A DNA stretch of 9,123 nt from Planctomycetaceae bacterium (lineage in GTDB: Bacteria > Planctomycetota > UBA1135 > GCA-002686595). This document shows positions 1 through 7,349 of this stretch, in pieces. The stretch spans positions 1 through 9,123 of the forward strand of contig JABWBL010000103.1 of the NCBI GenBank assembly GCA_013360535.1, given 5' to 3'. The notes under the pieces were generated by a model. It was not told where the DNA came from, made no database searches, and was given only the letters and a program-made list of their open reading frames with translations. The translations under genes and the position numbers were made by a program. The first letter of the stretch is position 1; every line of letters starts with the position of its first letter.

Positions 1-108
1 GGTGACGCTGCGCCAGCCCGCGCCGTCGGGCTCGCTCAGGGCGCGCGCATCCGCGCGGCGGCGGGCCTGATCGAGGACGAGCTCCGCGACGTTGAAGGTC
101 GCAGTCAC
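1..108 (-). CDS. oleC: N-terminal fragment of AMP-forming acyl ligase, probable OleC (beta-lactone synthetase), cut by window edge
   Basis: Only the first 36 codons are visible; the gene continues past position 1. It begins at a GTG whose bases overlap the stop of the upstream hydrolase (GTGA, 105-108), so the two are probably translated together. The visible peptide starts MTATFNVAELVLDQ and continues with an Arg/Ala-rich helix, then Ala-Leu and Trp-Arg-Ser-Val-Thr. This resembles the start of acyl-CoA synthetase-like ligases, where an Asn-x-Ala-Glu-x-Leu helix precedes the first beta strands. In olefin clusters the ligase next to OleB is OleC, which uses ATP to close a beta-hydroxy acid into a beta-lactone. 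No catalytic motif (the AMP-binding P-loop, for example) lies inside the window. The assignment therefore rests on the N-terminal pattern plus the OleB and OleA neighbours. Any other AMP-forming ligase would fit the fragment alone. Confidence 0.6.
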   Translation of the reverse strand, partial: MTATFNVAELVLDQARRRADARALSEPDGAGWRSVT

Positions 109-1019
109 GGCCGCAGCGGATGGCGCGCGAGGAAGGAGGAGATCCACTCGAGCACCGGGCCCGGCGCATCCTCGGTGACCCAGTGGCCCGCGTCCTCGAC
201 CTTGTGCGATTCCGCCGCGGGAAAGCGGCGCTCCCATTCGCGCCGGAAGTCGGGCGTGAAGCACCAGTCGCGCTCGCCCCAGATCAGGCACAGCGGAAGC
301 TCGCGCAGGCGCTCGAGGCCACGCTCGATCTCGAGCAGGGTCGCGTGCGAGGGATGGTCCGCGGAGAGCGGGATGTCCTCGACGAAACGCAGCGTCGCGA
401 TGCGATCCCGCCAGTTCGAGTAGGGCGCGAGCAGGCCGGTCTTCGCGAGCGGCGCGAGGCCACGCTCCGTCGCCATGAACGTCGCGGCACGCGCGAAGGC
501 GTTGAAGCCGCGCACTGCGAGCGTGCCGAAGAGCGGAATGCGGCAGGCGCGGATGCGCAGCGGCGCACGCAGGCCGGTGAAGGCCGCGGTGTTCATCACG
601 ACGGCGCGCGCGATGCGTGTGGGGCGTTTCGCGGCGAGCCCGAAGCCGATCGCGCCGCCCCAGTCGTGCACGACGAGCGTGATGCGCTCGAGGCCGAGGT
701 GGTCGGCGAGGCGCTCGACGTTCGCGGCGTGCTGCGCGAGCCGGTAGCCCCAGTCTTGAGGCTTGTCGGACAGCCCGCAGCCGATGTGGTCGGGCGCGAT
801 GCAGCGGTAGCGCTTCGACAGCTCGCGCACCAGGTTGCGCCACAGGAACGACCACGTCGGGTTGCCGTGCAGGAAGAGCAGGACCTCGCCGTCGCGCGGT
901 CCTTCGTCGAGGTAGTGCAGCGAACCGCCGTCGACTTCGAGGAAGTGCGGCTGGAACGGGAACTCCCGCGCGAAGTCGTGGACCGCCGCGCGCGCGCGTT
1001 GCTCGAGAGTGGTCGTCAC
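105..1019 (-). CDS. oleB: Alpha/beta hydrolase of the haloalkane dehalogenase type, probable OleB (beta-lactone decarboxylase)
   Basis: A 304-residue cytoplasmic alpha/beta hydrolase, full length for its family. The oxyanion region is HGNPTWSFLW (His51, Gly52, Asn53). The nucleophile elbow is VVHDWGG with Asp119 followed by Trp120, which is the Asp nucleophile and Trp pair of haloalkane dehalogenases rather than the Ser of esterases. The base is His279 in DAGHW and the acid is probably Asp251 in GERDW. OleB proteins share this architecture and decarboxylate beta-lactones to cis-alkenes, the last step of long-chain olefin synthesis. The GTG start at 1019 overlaps the phosphopantetheinyl transferase stop (GTGA), with GGAG eight bases upstream. 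The stop overlaps the probable OleC start in the same way. Context (OleC-like gene downstream, OleA-like gene upstream) favours OleB over a true dehalogenase, but sequence alone does not exclude haloalkane or epoxide hydrolysis. Confidence 0.83.
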   Translation of the reverse strand: MTTTLEQRARAAVHDFAREFPFQPHFLEVDGGSLHYLDEGPRDGEVLLFLHGNPTWSFLWRNLVRELSKRYRCIAPDHIGCGLSDKPQDWGYRLAQHAANVERLADHLGLERITLVVHDWGGAIGFGLAAKRPTRIARAVVMNTAAFTGLRAPLRIRACRIPLFGTLAVRGFNAFARAATFMATERGLAPLAKTGLLAPYSNWRDRIATLRFVEDIPLSADHPSHATLLEIERGLERLRELPLCLIWGERDWCFTPDFRREWERRFPAAESHKVEDAGHWVTEDAPGPVLEWISSFLARHPLRP

Positions 1020-1615
1020 GAAGCGAGCTCCACGCCGCGCAGGGGGAGCGGAATGTCATGCAGGACGAACGTCGGGCGCTCGGACGAGTCCGAGCAGCAG
1101 GCGGCGAGCGTCGAGCCGAAGCGGAACTGGTGCACCGTGCGACGCAGGTCGTCGAACCGCAGCTCGAGCGAGTCGTGGTCGACCGTGAGGATGCGGCAAC
1201 GCGACAGCGCCTGGAGTCCGAGGCCGAATTCCTTCAGCAGCGCTTCCTTTGCGGTCCACGTGCGCAGGAAGCCGTCTTCACCGCGTGCGGCGAAAAGCTC
1301 GAGCTCCGCAGGCCCGAGGATGCGCTCGACGAGCTCCGGGCGCGGCTCGCGCGCCTCTTCGACGTCGACTCCGATCGACAGCGGGCTGACGACGCCCGCG
1401 ACGTGCGCCGGCGAGTGGCTGAGCGACCAGAACCAGCCGTTGGACGGCAACGGAACGTCGTCGGTCGTCTTCGTGAGCTCGCCCAGCGAGGCTCCGGTGG
1501 CACGGGCGCTCGCGCGCACCGCACGCCGCGCGTGGTCGCGCTGCAGCTCGACGCGCTCGGCGCCACGCGGCAGCACGAGCGGAAGCGGAGCGAGCACGAC
1601 GACCGGAGCGCTCAC
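1016..1615 (-). CDS. 4'-phosphopantetheinyl transferase, Sfp type
   Basis: This 199-residue enzyme should transfer phosphopantetheine from coenzyme A to the serine of a carrier protein, converting apo-ACP to its active holo form. The family signatures are in order: [11 protein letters not shown] (His67), the Mg-binding IGVDVEE (Asp84, Glu86), and [12 protein letters not shown] (Trp120, Lys123, Glu124, Lys128). It is somewhat shorter than typical two-lobed Sfp proteins (about 220-240 residues), yet both halves are present. The start is taken as the GTG at 1615, which overlaps the enoyl reductase stop (GTGA) and has GGAGG nine bases upstream. The frame stays open further upstream, but that part runs antiparallel to no known domain and lies over the reductase gene. 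The likely substrate is the ACP encoded at 5803-6081 in the same operon. A role with other carrier proteins in the cell cannot be excluded. Confidence 0.9.
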   Translation of the reverse strand: MSAPVVVLAPLPLVLPRGAERVELQRDHARRAVRASARATGASLGELTKTTDDVPLPSNGWFWSLSHSPAHVAGVVSPLSIGVDVEEAREPRPELVERILGPAELELFAARGEDGFLRTWTAKEALLKEFGLGLQALSRCRILTVDHDSLELRFDDLRRTVHQFRFGSTLAACCSDSSERPTFVLHDIPLPLRGVELAS

Positions 1616-2421
1616 GAGCCCGAGCCTCCGGCGTTGAAGCGCTTGACGATCTCGCGGTCGAAGAAGTTGAAGCCCATGCCGGCGTCGACGACGAGGCCCT
1701 GTCCGTTGATGCCCGACGAACGCGGCGAGAGCAGGAACACCGCCGTGCTCGCGACCTCCTCGGTCTTCAACGCCGCGTGCCGCAGCGTCGCGCCTTCGGC
1801 GTACAGGTAGTTGTCGAGATAGCCCGGAATTCCAGCGGATGCGGAGGTCTTCAAGGGCCCGGCCTTGACGGCGTTGAAGCGCACCGAGGTCGTCGTCGAG
1901 AAGCTCTTGGCGAGGAACACGACCGCCGAATCCAGCGCAGCCTTGATCGGCGCCATGTAGCCGTAGCTTTCCGCGGCGATGGTCGTGCTCGAGATCGAGA
2001 TCGTCACGACCGACGCGTCGCGCGCGAAATGCGGCTTGAGCGCACGCGCGAGCGCCACGAGCGAGTAGCACGAGATGTCGATCGCCTGCAGGAAGTCCGC
2101 ACGCTCGGTCTCGTCGAAGGGGCGCAGGCCCTTCGAGAAGTTGGCGAAGGCGATCGAGTGCACGAGGCCGTCGAGCGGGCCATGGGTCGCGAGCGTGTCC
2201 CCGAGCGCTGCGATCTCTTCCGGCTTCTCGACGTCGCACACGTACACCGGCGACGGAGCGAGTGCGCTCTCGAGCTGTGCCTTGCGCTCGGCGGAACGCA
2301 CGACATGGATCACTTCCGCACCGCACTCGCGCAGCTGCTTGTGCACGTGCCACGCGACGCTCTTCTTGTTCGCGACGCCCGTGACGACGAAACGCTTGCC
2401 CGCGAGCCCGAGGAAGTCCAC
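1612..2421 (-). CDS. fabI: FabI-like enoyl-ACP reductase (short-chain dehydrogenase fold)
   Basis: A 269-residue NAD(P)H-dependent reductase, the usual FabI size, expected to reduce the trans-2-enoyl-ACP made by the adjacent dehydratase. The N-terminal cofactor region [14 protein letters not shown] (residues 13-26) has the FabI-type glycine pattern and the Ser-x-Ala-Trp that distinguishes FabI from classical ketoreductases. The catalytic Tyr153 and Lys160 form Tyr-x6-Lys in SYGYMAPIK. The segment [14 protein letters not shown] (188-201) resembles the FabI substrate loop, and the C-terminus has GQGLVVDAG. The second active-site tyrosine of E. coli FabI, ten residues before the catalytic one, appears to be Ile143. 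The start is the GTG at 2421, in a TAGTG junction with the dehydratase stop and with GGAGG six bases upstream. An SDR with a different enoyl or keto substrate remains possible. Confidence 0.82.
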   Translation of the reverse strand: MDFLGLAGKRFVVTGVANKKSVAWHVHKQLRECGAEVIHVVRSAERKAQLESALAPSPVYVCDVEKPEEIAALGDTLATHGPLDGLVHSIAFANFSKGLRPFDETERADFLQAIDISCYSLVALARALKPHFARDASVVTISISSTTIAAESYGYMAPIKAALDSAVVFLAKSFSTTTSVRFNAVKAGPLKTSASAGIPGYLDNYLYAEGATLRHAALKTEEVASTAVFLLSPRSSGINGQGLVVDAGMGFNFFDREIVKRFNAGGSGS

Positions 2422-2867
2422 TACAGCCCTCCGGCGGTCACGGCGACGACGAACTGCACTCGCAGCACGTTCTGCCCGGCGCTCGAGACCTTGGCGGTCA
2501 TGTAGCGCGCGGGGCCGACGCGCTCGTCGAGCGTGACCTCGAAACGCAGCGTCTCTCCGGGCCCGACGCGGCGACGGAAGCGCGCGTCGCCGATGCGAGT
2601 GAGCACCGGCACCGCGCCCTCGGGGATCGAGTCGCGCTCGTCGGCGGCGCACAGGATCGCGCCGGCCTGGAAGGCGCTCTCGCAGATCAGCACGCCGGGC
2701 ACGAGCGGCTGTCCGGGGTAGTGGCCGCGGAAGAAGTTCGCGTCCGCGCGCACGTCCCACTCGGTCACGATGCGGCCCTCGCTGCGCTCGACGATGCGGT
2801 CGACGAACAGGAACGGCTCGCGGTGGGGGATGATCGACTGGATGTCGAGCTTGGGCGCGTCGTTCAT
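2421..2867 (-). CDS. fabZ: 3-hydroxyacyl-ACP dehydratase, FabZ-like hotdog-fold protein
   Basis: A 148-residue hotdog-fold dehydratase, a normal FabZ length, expected to remove water from 3-hydroxyacyl-ACP in the elongation cycle. Near the N-terminus is [14 protein letters not shown] (residues 12-25), the typical FabZ opening strand. The catalytic His49 lies in [13 protein letters not shown] and the catalytic Glu63 in ICESAFQ. Their 14-residue spacing and the PGVL between them are as in FabZ. The ATG start at 2867 overlaps the stop of the upstream oxidoreductase (ATGA), and the stop at 2421 shares a base with the enoyl reductase start. No strong Shine-Dalgarno sequence precedes it, which fits coupling to the upstream gene. 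It is shorter and simpler than FabA, and nothing in the sequence indicates isomerase activity. Confidence 0.92.
   Translation of the reverse strand: MNDAPKLDIQSIIPHREPFLFVDRIVERSEGRIVTEWDVRADANFFRGHYPGQPLVPGVLICESAFQAGAILCAADERDSIPEGAVPVLTRIGDARFRRRVGPGETLRFEVTLDERVGPARYMTAKVSSAGQNVLRVQFVVAVTAGGL
2428..2432 (-). promoter_or_regulatory. Ribosome binding site of the FabI-like gene
   Basis: GGAGG on the minus strand, six bases before the GTG at 2421. It decides the start: the reading frame is open a further 340 bases upstream, but that extension overlaps the dehydratase gene and encodes only an Arg-rich shadow peptide. Confidence 0.75.
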
Positions 2868-4357
2868 CGGGATTCCGGTGCGTGGGCGGCCTGCGCAGCC
2901 GCGCGCAGGAACAGGTCGACCTTGTTGGCGGTGATCACGCCGTAGTTCGCGGCGCCGAGCCAGCCCGACATGATGATGCCCACCGAGCCCGCGTGGTACA
3001 GGCCGTCGATGTGGCTCGAGAGCTCCATGCTCGGGCGCAGGCCTTCCCACTTCGTGCCGAAGGACGCGCCCTGCAGGTGCTGCGTGTAGAACTCGAACGT
3101 GCGCGGCGTCGCGGCCTCGACGTGGTCGGCGATGGCGCGGATCTGGGGCACGTAGCGCTCGAGCTGCACGAGCGTGTCCTCGATCAGGCGCGCCTTCTCG
3201 CGTGCGTACGAGTCCTCGTCGAGCTTCGCCCAGTCGCTCCAGTTGGCGTTGGTCGAGCTGACGATCGCGAAGCGCTCGCTGCCCGGCCGGACCTTGGGGT
3301 AGTAGAACGAGAACGTGCGGCTCTTCCCGTGGAAGTCGCACAGGGCCGGCGAGTCGAAGCGCTCGCGCGTCGACGTGAAGAGCAGGTCCGTGATCCACGG
3401 GACGCTGCAGCCCTCGCGGATGCCGATGTAGACCTGCGTGCTCGAGTTGTTGAGCCGGATGGCCTCGACCTCGCGCACGAACGCCGGATCGAAGTGCTCG
3501 GGCCCGACGAGCTCGAGGATCGTGCGCTTGACGTTGGCGTTGGAGAGCACCGCGCGCGCGCGCAGGTGGCGGCCGTTCGCGACGACGCCGGTCGCGCGGC
3601 CGTCCTCGACGGTGATGCGCTCGACGGCCACGTTGTTGAAGAGCTCGACGCCGTTGCGGCGCAGCTCGTCCTTCATCCTGGCCACCAGCCAGTCCGTGCC
3701 GCCCGTGAACGTGTACACGCCCTTCGACATGAAGTTCGAGAACACGATGCCGTAGGCGATCGCCGGGTCCTCGAGCGTCGAACCGTTGGCGTAGGCGATC
3801 GGCTCGAGCAGCAGGCGATGGATGTCGTTGCGACCCGGGAAAAAGCGCTCGAAACAGTCGGCGACGGTGTCGCGCGGATCGTCGTAGTAGTTGAGCCCGC
3901 GCAAGTAGTCGAAGAAGGCCGCGACCGTCGCGCGTTCGGCGCCGAAGTGCGTCACGAGCTTCTCCGTGAAGTCCTCGCGCGTGAAGGTCGTGTCGAGCTG
4001 GAACTGCGGGTTGTCGAAACGCACGCCGTCGAGCTGCACGATGCGCGACGCGATCTCGGGGCTCCAGTAGCGTCGGCAGGTCTTCAGCATGCCTACGGGA
4101 AAGCCGTGCAGCGAGACGTCGAACACGTGGCCACCGCGGCGCTTGAACCACGTCGCCATGCCGCCGAAGTTGTAGTGCTGCTCGAGCAGCGCGACCTTGT
4201 GGCCGAGGCTGCCGAGCACGTTCGCGGCCGTGAGCCCGGCGAGGCCGCTGCCGATCACGATCAGGTCGTACTCGCCACGCGCCTTGGCGAGCGGGTCCGT
4301 CGCGCGCGGCTTCTTGCCGTCGCCCGAACCGCGGAAATAGCGGCGTTCCTCGCTCAC
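2864..4357 (-). CDS. FAD-dependent oxidoreductase of the phytoene desaturase (CrtI) type, second of a tandem pair
   Basis: A 497-residue flavoprotein. After about 30 polar residues comes the FAD-binding strand [11 protein letters not shown] (Gly36, Gly38, Gly41), with Glu59 closing the Rossmann unit, then [16 protein letters not shown]. This continuous dinucleotide motif followed by GG and an aromatic/basic stretch is typical of phytoene desaturase, carotenoid isomerase and retinol saturase relatives (COG1233-like). The C-terminus has [10 protein letters not shown] (451-460) and a GxxxANYG segment, matching the second FAD-contact region. No signal peptide or clear membrane helix is seen. Its GTG start overlaps the preceding paralogue's stop (GTGA), with GGGAGG six bases upstream. 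Placed between ACP and FabZ, it may desaturate, saturate, isomerise or cyclise an acyl chain rather than a carotenoid: no phytoene synthase or other carotenoid gene is present here. The substrate is unknown. Confidence 0.83.
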   Translation of the reverse strand: MSEERRYFRGSGDGKKPRATDPLAKARGEYDLIVIGSGLAGLTAANVLGSLGHKVALLEQHYNFGGMATWFKRRGGHVFDVSLHGFPVGMLKTCRRYWSPEIASRIVQLDGVRFDNPQFQLDTTFTREDFTEKLVTHFGAERATVAAFFDYLRGLNYYDDPRDTVADCFERFFPGRNDIHRLLLEPIAYANGSTLEDPAIAYGIVFSNFMSKGVYTFTGGTDWLVARMKDELRRNGVELFNNVAVERITVEDGRATGVVANGRHLRARAVLSNANVKRTILELVGPEHFDPAFVREVEAIRLNNSSTQVYIGIREGCSVPWITDLLFTSTRERFDSPALCDFHGKSRTFSFYYPKVRPGSERFAIVSSTNANWSDWAKLDEDSYAREKARLIEDTLVQLERYVPQIRAIADHVEAATPRTFEFYTQHLQGASFGTKWEGLRPSMELSSHIDGLYHAGSVGIIMSGWLGAANYGVITANKVDLFLRAAAQAAHAPESR

Positions 4358-5766
4358 GAGAGACCTCCCGAGGGCGCGAGCACCGAGCGGTTCGCGATGC
4401 TGATCCCGGAGAGCAGCGCGCCGACGACACCGACGAGTCCCTGATCGGTGCCGATCAGCTCGAGGCCCGCGAGGTCGGTCTGGCCGTCGCGACGCTTGAG
4501 CGGGCTGCCGTAGACGGCGCCACCACGATGGCCGGTGAATCGTTCGATCGTGCGCGGAGTGAAGGAGTCGCGGAACAAGATGTGCGGTCGGATGGGGAAC
4601 GAGAAGCTCTCGGCGGCCGCGAGCATCGCGTCGACGGCGCGCACCTTCTCAGCGGCGTAGCGCGTTTCGTCGAGGCTGGTCCAGAAGCCGTGGTTCGCGG
4701 GGCAGGTCACTCGCACGAACGGCTCGGGATCCGGCGCGCTCGTCAGGTAGTTGGACGGGCAGGTGATCACGCCGGCGCGCGGTTCCACCGGAGTTTCGGG
4801 CCGTTCGTAGAGGAAGCGCTCGCTGTCGGAATAGAACACGATCGTGGTGTCGTGCCCAAGTTCGAGCGGGGTGCGGTCGAGAACGCAACAGACCTCGACG
4901 AACGACAGGCGTCCGATGCGCGGGTCGTCTTCGTTCGCGCGCGGCGTTCCGCAGAGGGCCTCGGTCTCGACAAGTCCCGCCGACGAGAGCACTCGCTCGC
5001 ACTCGAGCTCGGTCCCATCGTCGAGGCGCACGCCGGTCACGCGCCCATGGGTGTGCAGGATCGCCGCGACGCCGTTGCGCATGCGCAGCTCGCCGCCTTC
5101 GGCCTCGAAGCGCTCGATGAGCAGGTCGAGCAGCGCCTTGATGCCGCCTTCGGGCCGTGCCATGCCTTCGAGGTGGATCGAGCGGAACAGGATGCCGTAC
5201 TCCGCCCAGCTCATGTCGCGCTCGGTCGGCGAGCCGTAGAAGAGCGGCGCGATCATCAGGAGCTCGACCAGCCGCGGCTCGCGCACGAACTCCGCCAGAC
5301 GCGCCCTCGCGCTCGTCGTGCGGTCGGCCTCGGTCGCGTCCGAGTAGCCCGGCAGCGCCGCGACCATCCGCTCGAAACCCGCCGTTTCCGCCGGGAAGAG
5401 CCGCTCCACGCTCGCGCGCATCCGCGCCGGATCGTTGGAGTACTCGAGCACGAGCGTCTCGTCGCTCGAGAGGCGCAGCGCCGACTTCGAGTGCCGCTGG
5501 GGCGCGAGCCGCAGCGCGTCGTGCGAGATGCGCAGCTGGCGCAGGATGCGCGTCAGCGGCACGTTCGGCGTGCCCTTCGGCACGAAGTTCGTCAGCGCGT
5601 GCAGCCCGGTCTCGAAGCGCCGTCCGGCGCGCTTGTAGAACGAGTTGAGGCCACCCCAGAGGTAGTGGCGCTCGAGCACCGCGACACGCTTGCCCGCCTG
5701 CGCCAGCCGGATTCCGGCGGCGAGCCCGCTCATGCCGGCACCGAGGATCAGGGCGTCGTAGCGCAC
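4354..5766 (-). CDS. FAD-dependent oxidoreductase of the phytoene desaturase (CrtI) type, first of a tandem pair
   Basis: A 470-residue flavoprotein that begins almost directly with the FAD strand [11 protein letters not shown] (Gly9, Gly11, Gly14). Glu32 ends the beta-alpha-beta unit, followed by [16 protein letters not shown]. The middle has [12 protein letters not shown] (205-216), the helix that often follows the central FAD contact in CrtI relatives. The C-terminal contact is [20 protein letters not shown] (435-454). It shares the HYxxGG block and general plan with its downstream neighbour but differs clearly along its length, so the pair looks like an old duplication or a heteromeric pair. 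The start is GTG at 5766; only eight residues precede the glycine motif, so little choice exists. There is no obvious Shine-Dalgarno sequence in the 36 bases after the ACP stop. The reaction is unknown; a flavin-dependent change to an acyl chain is inferred from context. Confidence 0.82.
   Translation of the reverse strand: MRYDALILGAGMSGLAAGIRLAQAGKRVAVLERHYLWGGLNSFYKRAGRRFETGLHALTNFVPKGTPNVPLTRILRQLRISHDALRLAPQRHSKSALRLSSDETLVLEYSNDPARMRASVERLFPAETAGFERMVAALPGYSDATEADRTTSARARLAEFVREPRLVELLMIAPLFYGSPTERDMSWAEYGILFRSIHLEGMARPEGGIKALLDLLIERFEAEGGELRMRNGVAAILHTHGRVTGVRLDDGTELECERVLSSAGLVETEALCGTPRANEDDPRIGRLSFVEVCCVLDRTPLELGHDTTIVFYSDSERFLYERPETPVEPRAGVITCPSNYLTSAPDPEPFVRVTCPANHGFWTSLDETRYAAEKVRAVDAMLAAAESFSFPIRPHILFRDSFTPRTIERFTGHRGGAVYGSPLKRRDGQTDLAGLELIGTDQGLVGVVGALLSGISIANRSVLAPSGGLS
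4364..4369 (-). promoter_or_regulatory. Ribosome binding site of the second CrtI-like oxidoreductase
   Basis: GGGAGG six bases before the GTG at 4357. It lies inside the 3' end of the preceding oxidoreductase gene and supports the GTG start over the longer open frame. Confidence 0.7.
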
Positions 5767-5802
5767 GGTGTCGCGGGCTGTGGTTGTGGGACGGCGCGCG
5801 GA

Positions 5803-6081
5803 TCAGCCCTTGAGGGCCGTCAGCACCAGCGCCTTCGACTCGAGCTTGGGTCCGAGGTAATCGACGCAGCCCTTGAGCGTGGCGAGCTGCATGTAGTCCT
5901 CCTCGGGCACTTGCACGCCGTAGCGCTTGCGCAGCTCCATCACGATGTCGAGGAAGTCCATCGAGTCGAGCTCGATCTGGTCGCGCAGGCGCACCTCCAT
6001 CTCGAGGCCACCGAGTTCCTCGTCGGGAGCGATGGTGGCAATGATGTCCTTGATGGCGAGGACGATTTCGTCGCGGGTCAT
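5803..6081 (-). CDS. Acyl carrier protein
   Basis: A small acidic 92-residue protein with the four-helix ACP pattern. It carries the growing acyl chain as a thioester on phosphopantetheine. The attachment site is Ser40 in IELDSMDFLDIV, close to the canonical Asp-Ser-Leu motif but with Met after the serine. An acidic helix II follows, then RYGVQVPEEDY and a helix III/IV region ending LGPKLE. It is about 12-15 residues longer than typical AcpP owing to a C-terminal tail rich in Leu and Lys. The ATG at 6081 is chosen because it gives the standard distance to helix I. The 29 bases before it are C-rich and hold no Shine-Dalgarno sequence. Sitting between the ketosynthase and the oxidoreductases, with a phosphopantetheinyl transferase downstream, it is probably a dedicated carrier for this operon rather than the housekeeping ACP. 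Confidence 0.9.
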   Translation of the reverse strand: MTRDEIVLAIKDIIATIAPDEELGGLEMEVRLRDQIELDSMDFLDIVMELRKRYGVQVPEEDYMQLATLKGCVDYLGPKLESKALVLTALKG

Positions 6082-6110
6082 GTCGTCGGGGGTGGGGAGA
6101 GGAGTGGGGG

Positions 6111-7349
6111 CTAGTTGCGATACCGCTCGACGATGACCGCCGAGTTGATGCCGAGCATCCCGAACGACATGTTCAGGATGCGGTCGATGCTGCGCGAGTG
6201 CCGCGCGGGCTCGTTGAGCACGAGGCCGTCGAGCGCGCAGGCCGGGTCGAGGTTGTCGACGTTGATCGTCGGGTGCACGAGACCGTCCTCGAAGGACGGC
6301 AGGTTGCCGGCGAGCTCGAGCGCGCCGGCGGCGCCCATCGTGTGGCCGATGTAGCTCTTGGTGTTGTTGACGCGCGTCGGCGCCCCGGAGAACACCTTGC
6401 GGATCGCCTCGCACTCGACCTCGTCACCCTGCTTGGTGCTGGTGGCGTGCGTGTTGACGATGTCGATCTCGCCCGGCTCGAGCCCGGCGTGCGCGAGCGC
6501 GCCGCGGATGCAGGCTTCCTGGCCCTTCGAGCTCGGCAGCACGAAGTCGCTCGCGTCCGAGTTGACGAAGTAGCCACGCACCTCGGCGTAGATCCGGGCG
6601 CCGCGCGCGAGCGCGTCGTCGAGGCGCTCGAGCGTGTAGAGGCAGCCTCCCTCGCTGACCACGATGCCGTTGCGGTCGCGGTCGAAGGGGCGCGAGGCCT
6701 TGCTCGCGTCCTCGTGGCGCGCGAGCGCACCCTGCGAGCGGAAGCTCGCGAAGATGCCGAACGTGTGGATCGACTCCGACACGCCGCCGCCGAGCGCGAG
6801 GTCGACGATTCCCAGCTGCAGCATCTGCATGCCGTGGATCAGGCCGAGGTTGCCCGCCGCGCATGCGCCGCCGAGGCAGTAGGCCGGCCCGGGAATGCCG
6901 AGCGAGAGCGTGACCTCGCCCGCGGGGTTGTTGGCGACCGTGCGCGGGTTGTGGTGGTGCGACCAGAACGACAGGTCGAAGCCGTACTGCGCGACCTCGT
7001 GGATCTGGTTCTCGGTCTCGACGTTGCCGTGTTCGGTGATGCCGATGTACACGCCGACGCGCGCGCGGTCGCGGCTCGCCAGCTCGATGCGGGCGTCCTT
7101 GAGCGCTTCCTGCGCGCACCAGATCGAGATGCCGCCCGCGCGCGTGCCGCGGCGCACTTCCTTGCGCGTCTGGTAGCGCAGCGGATCGAAGTTGCACACG
7201 CCCGCGAACGTGTCGCCGACGTGCCGGATGGTGTAGGGGACGACGCCGCTCTTTCCCTCGAGCAGGTTCTTGCGGTACTGCGGCAGGCTGTCGCCGTTGG
7301 GGCTCGCGAGCCCGATGCCGGTGATCACGACGCGCGGGAGCTCACGCAC
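6111..7349 (-). CDS. fabF: Beta-ketoacyl-ACP synthase, FabF-like (KAS I/II family)
   Basis: A 412-residue condensing enzyme, standard FabF length, that would extend acyl chains by decarboxylative condensation with malonyl-ACP. The Cys-His-His triad is complete: Cys163 in GGACAAGN, His301 in NTHATSTKQGD and His336 in TKSYIGHTMGAAG, with the conserved Lys331. It is therefore a catalytic ketosynthase and not a chain-length factor. It begins RELPRVVITGIG, as FabF does. The GTG at 7349 is chosen because AAGGAGG lies six bases upstream; a start at 7403 would add an Arg-rich leader over the regulator gene. The start overlaps the regulator stop by eight bases. Two details differ from FabF: Gly-Gly precedes Ala-Cys, and the C-terminal gating loop reads SFGMLGIN rather than SFGFGGTN. 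Substrate preference may differ accordingly. Confidence 0.9.
   Translation of the reverse strand: MRELPRVVITGIGLASPNGDSLPQYRKNLLEGKSGVVPYTIRHVGDTFAGVCNFDPLRYQTRKEVRRGTRAGGISIWCAQEALKDARIELASRDRARVGVYIGITEHGNVETENQIHEVAQYGFDLSFWSHHHNPRTVANNPAGEVTLSLGIPGPAYCLGGACAAGNLGLIHGMQMLQLGIVDLALGGGVSESIHTFGIFASFRSQGALARHEDASKASRPFDRDRNGIVVSEGGCLYTLERLDDALARGARIYAEVRGYFVNSDASDFVLPSSKGQEACIRGALAHAGLEPGEIDIVNTHATSTKQGDEVECEAIRKVFSGAPTRVNNTKSYIGHTMGAAGALELAGNLPSFEDGLVHPTINVDNLDPACALDGLVLNEPARHSRSIDRILNMSFGMLGINSAVIVERYRN

Noticed and set aside
105..1019. Haloalkane dehalogenase as a catabolic dehalogenation gene
   Set aside because: The Asp-Trp nucleophile elbow and Asn53 fit dehalogenases, but OleB shares them, and the OleA- and OleC-like neighbours make olefin synthesis more likely.
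120..1637. 505-codon open frame on the plus strand
   Set aside because: It lies antisense to the OleB-like and transferase genes, which have clear catalytic motifs. Its translation is Arg/Glu/Val-rich with no domain, as expected from codon bias in GC-rich DNA.
1016..2353. Long minus-strand frame suggesting a fusion upstream of the transferase
   Set aside because: The upstream 246 residues overlap the FabI-like gene in another frame and are Arg-rich shadow. The GTG at 1615 with GGAGG is a better start.
2421..4430. 669-codon minus-strand frame apparently fusing a protein to FabZ
   Set aside because: The upstream part overlaps the CrtI-like gene out of frame and has no domain. FabZ begins at the ATG at 2867 with a normal family length.
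2882..4444. 520-codon open frame on the plus strand
   Set aside because: Antisense shadow of the second CrtI-like gene; low-complexity Arg/Val/Leu/Glu peptide without recognisable motifs.
2864..5766. Carotenoid biosynthesis cluster
   Set aside because: Both flavoproteins are CrtI-like, but no phytoene synthase, cyclase or prenyl transferase is present, and all neighbours are fatty acid or olefin genes.
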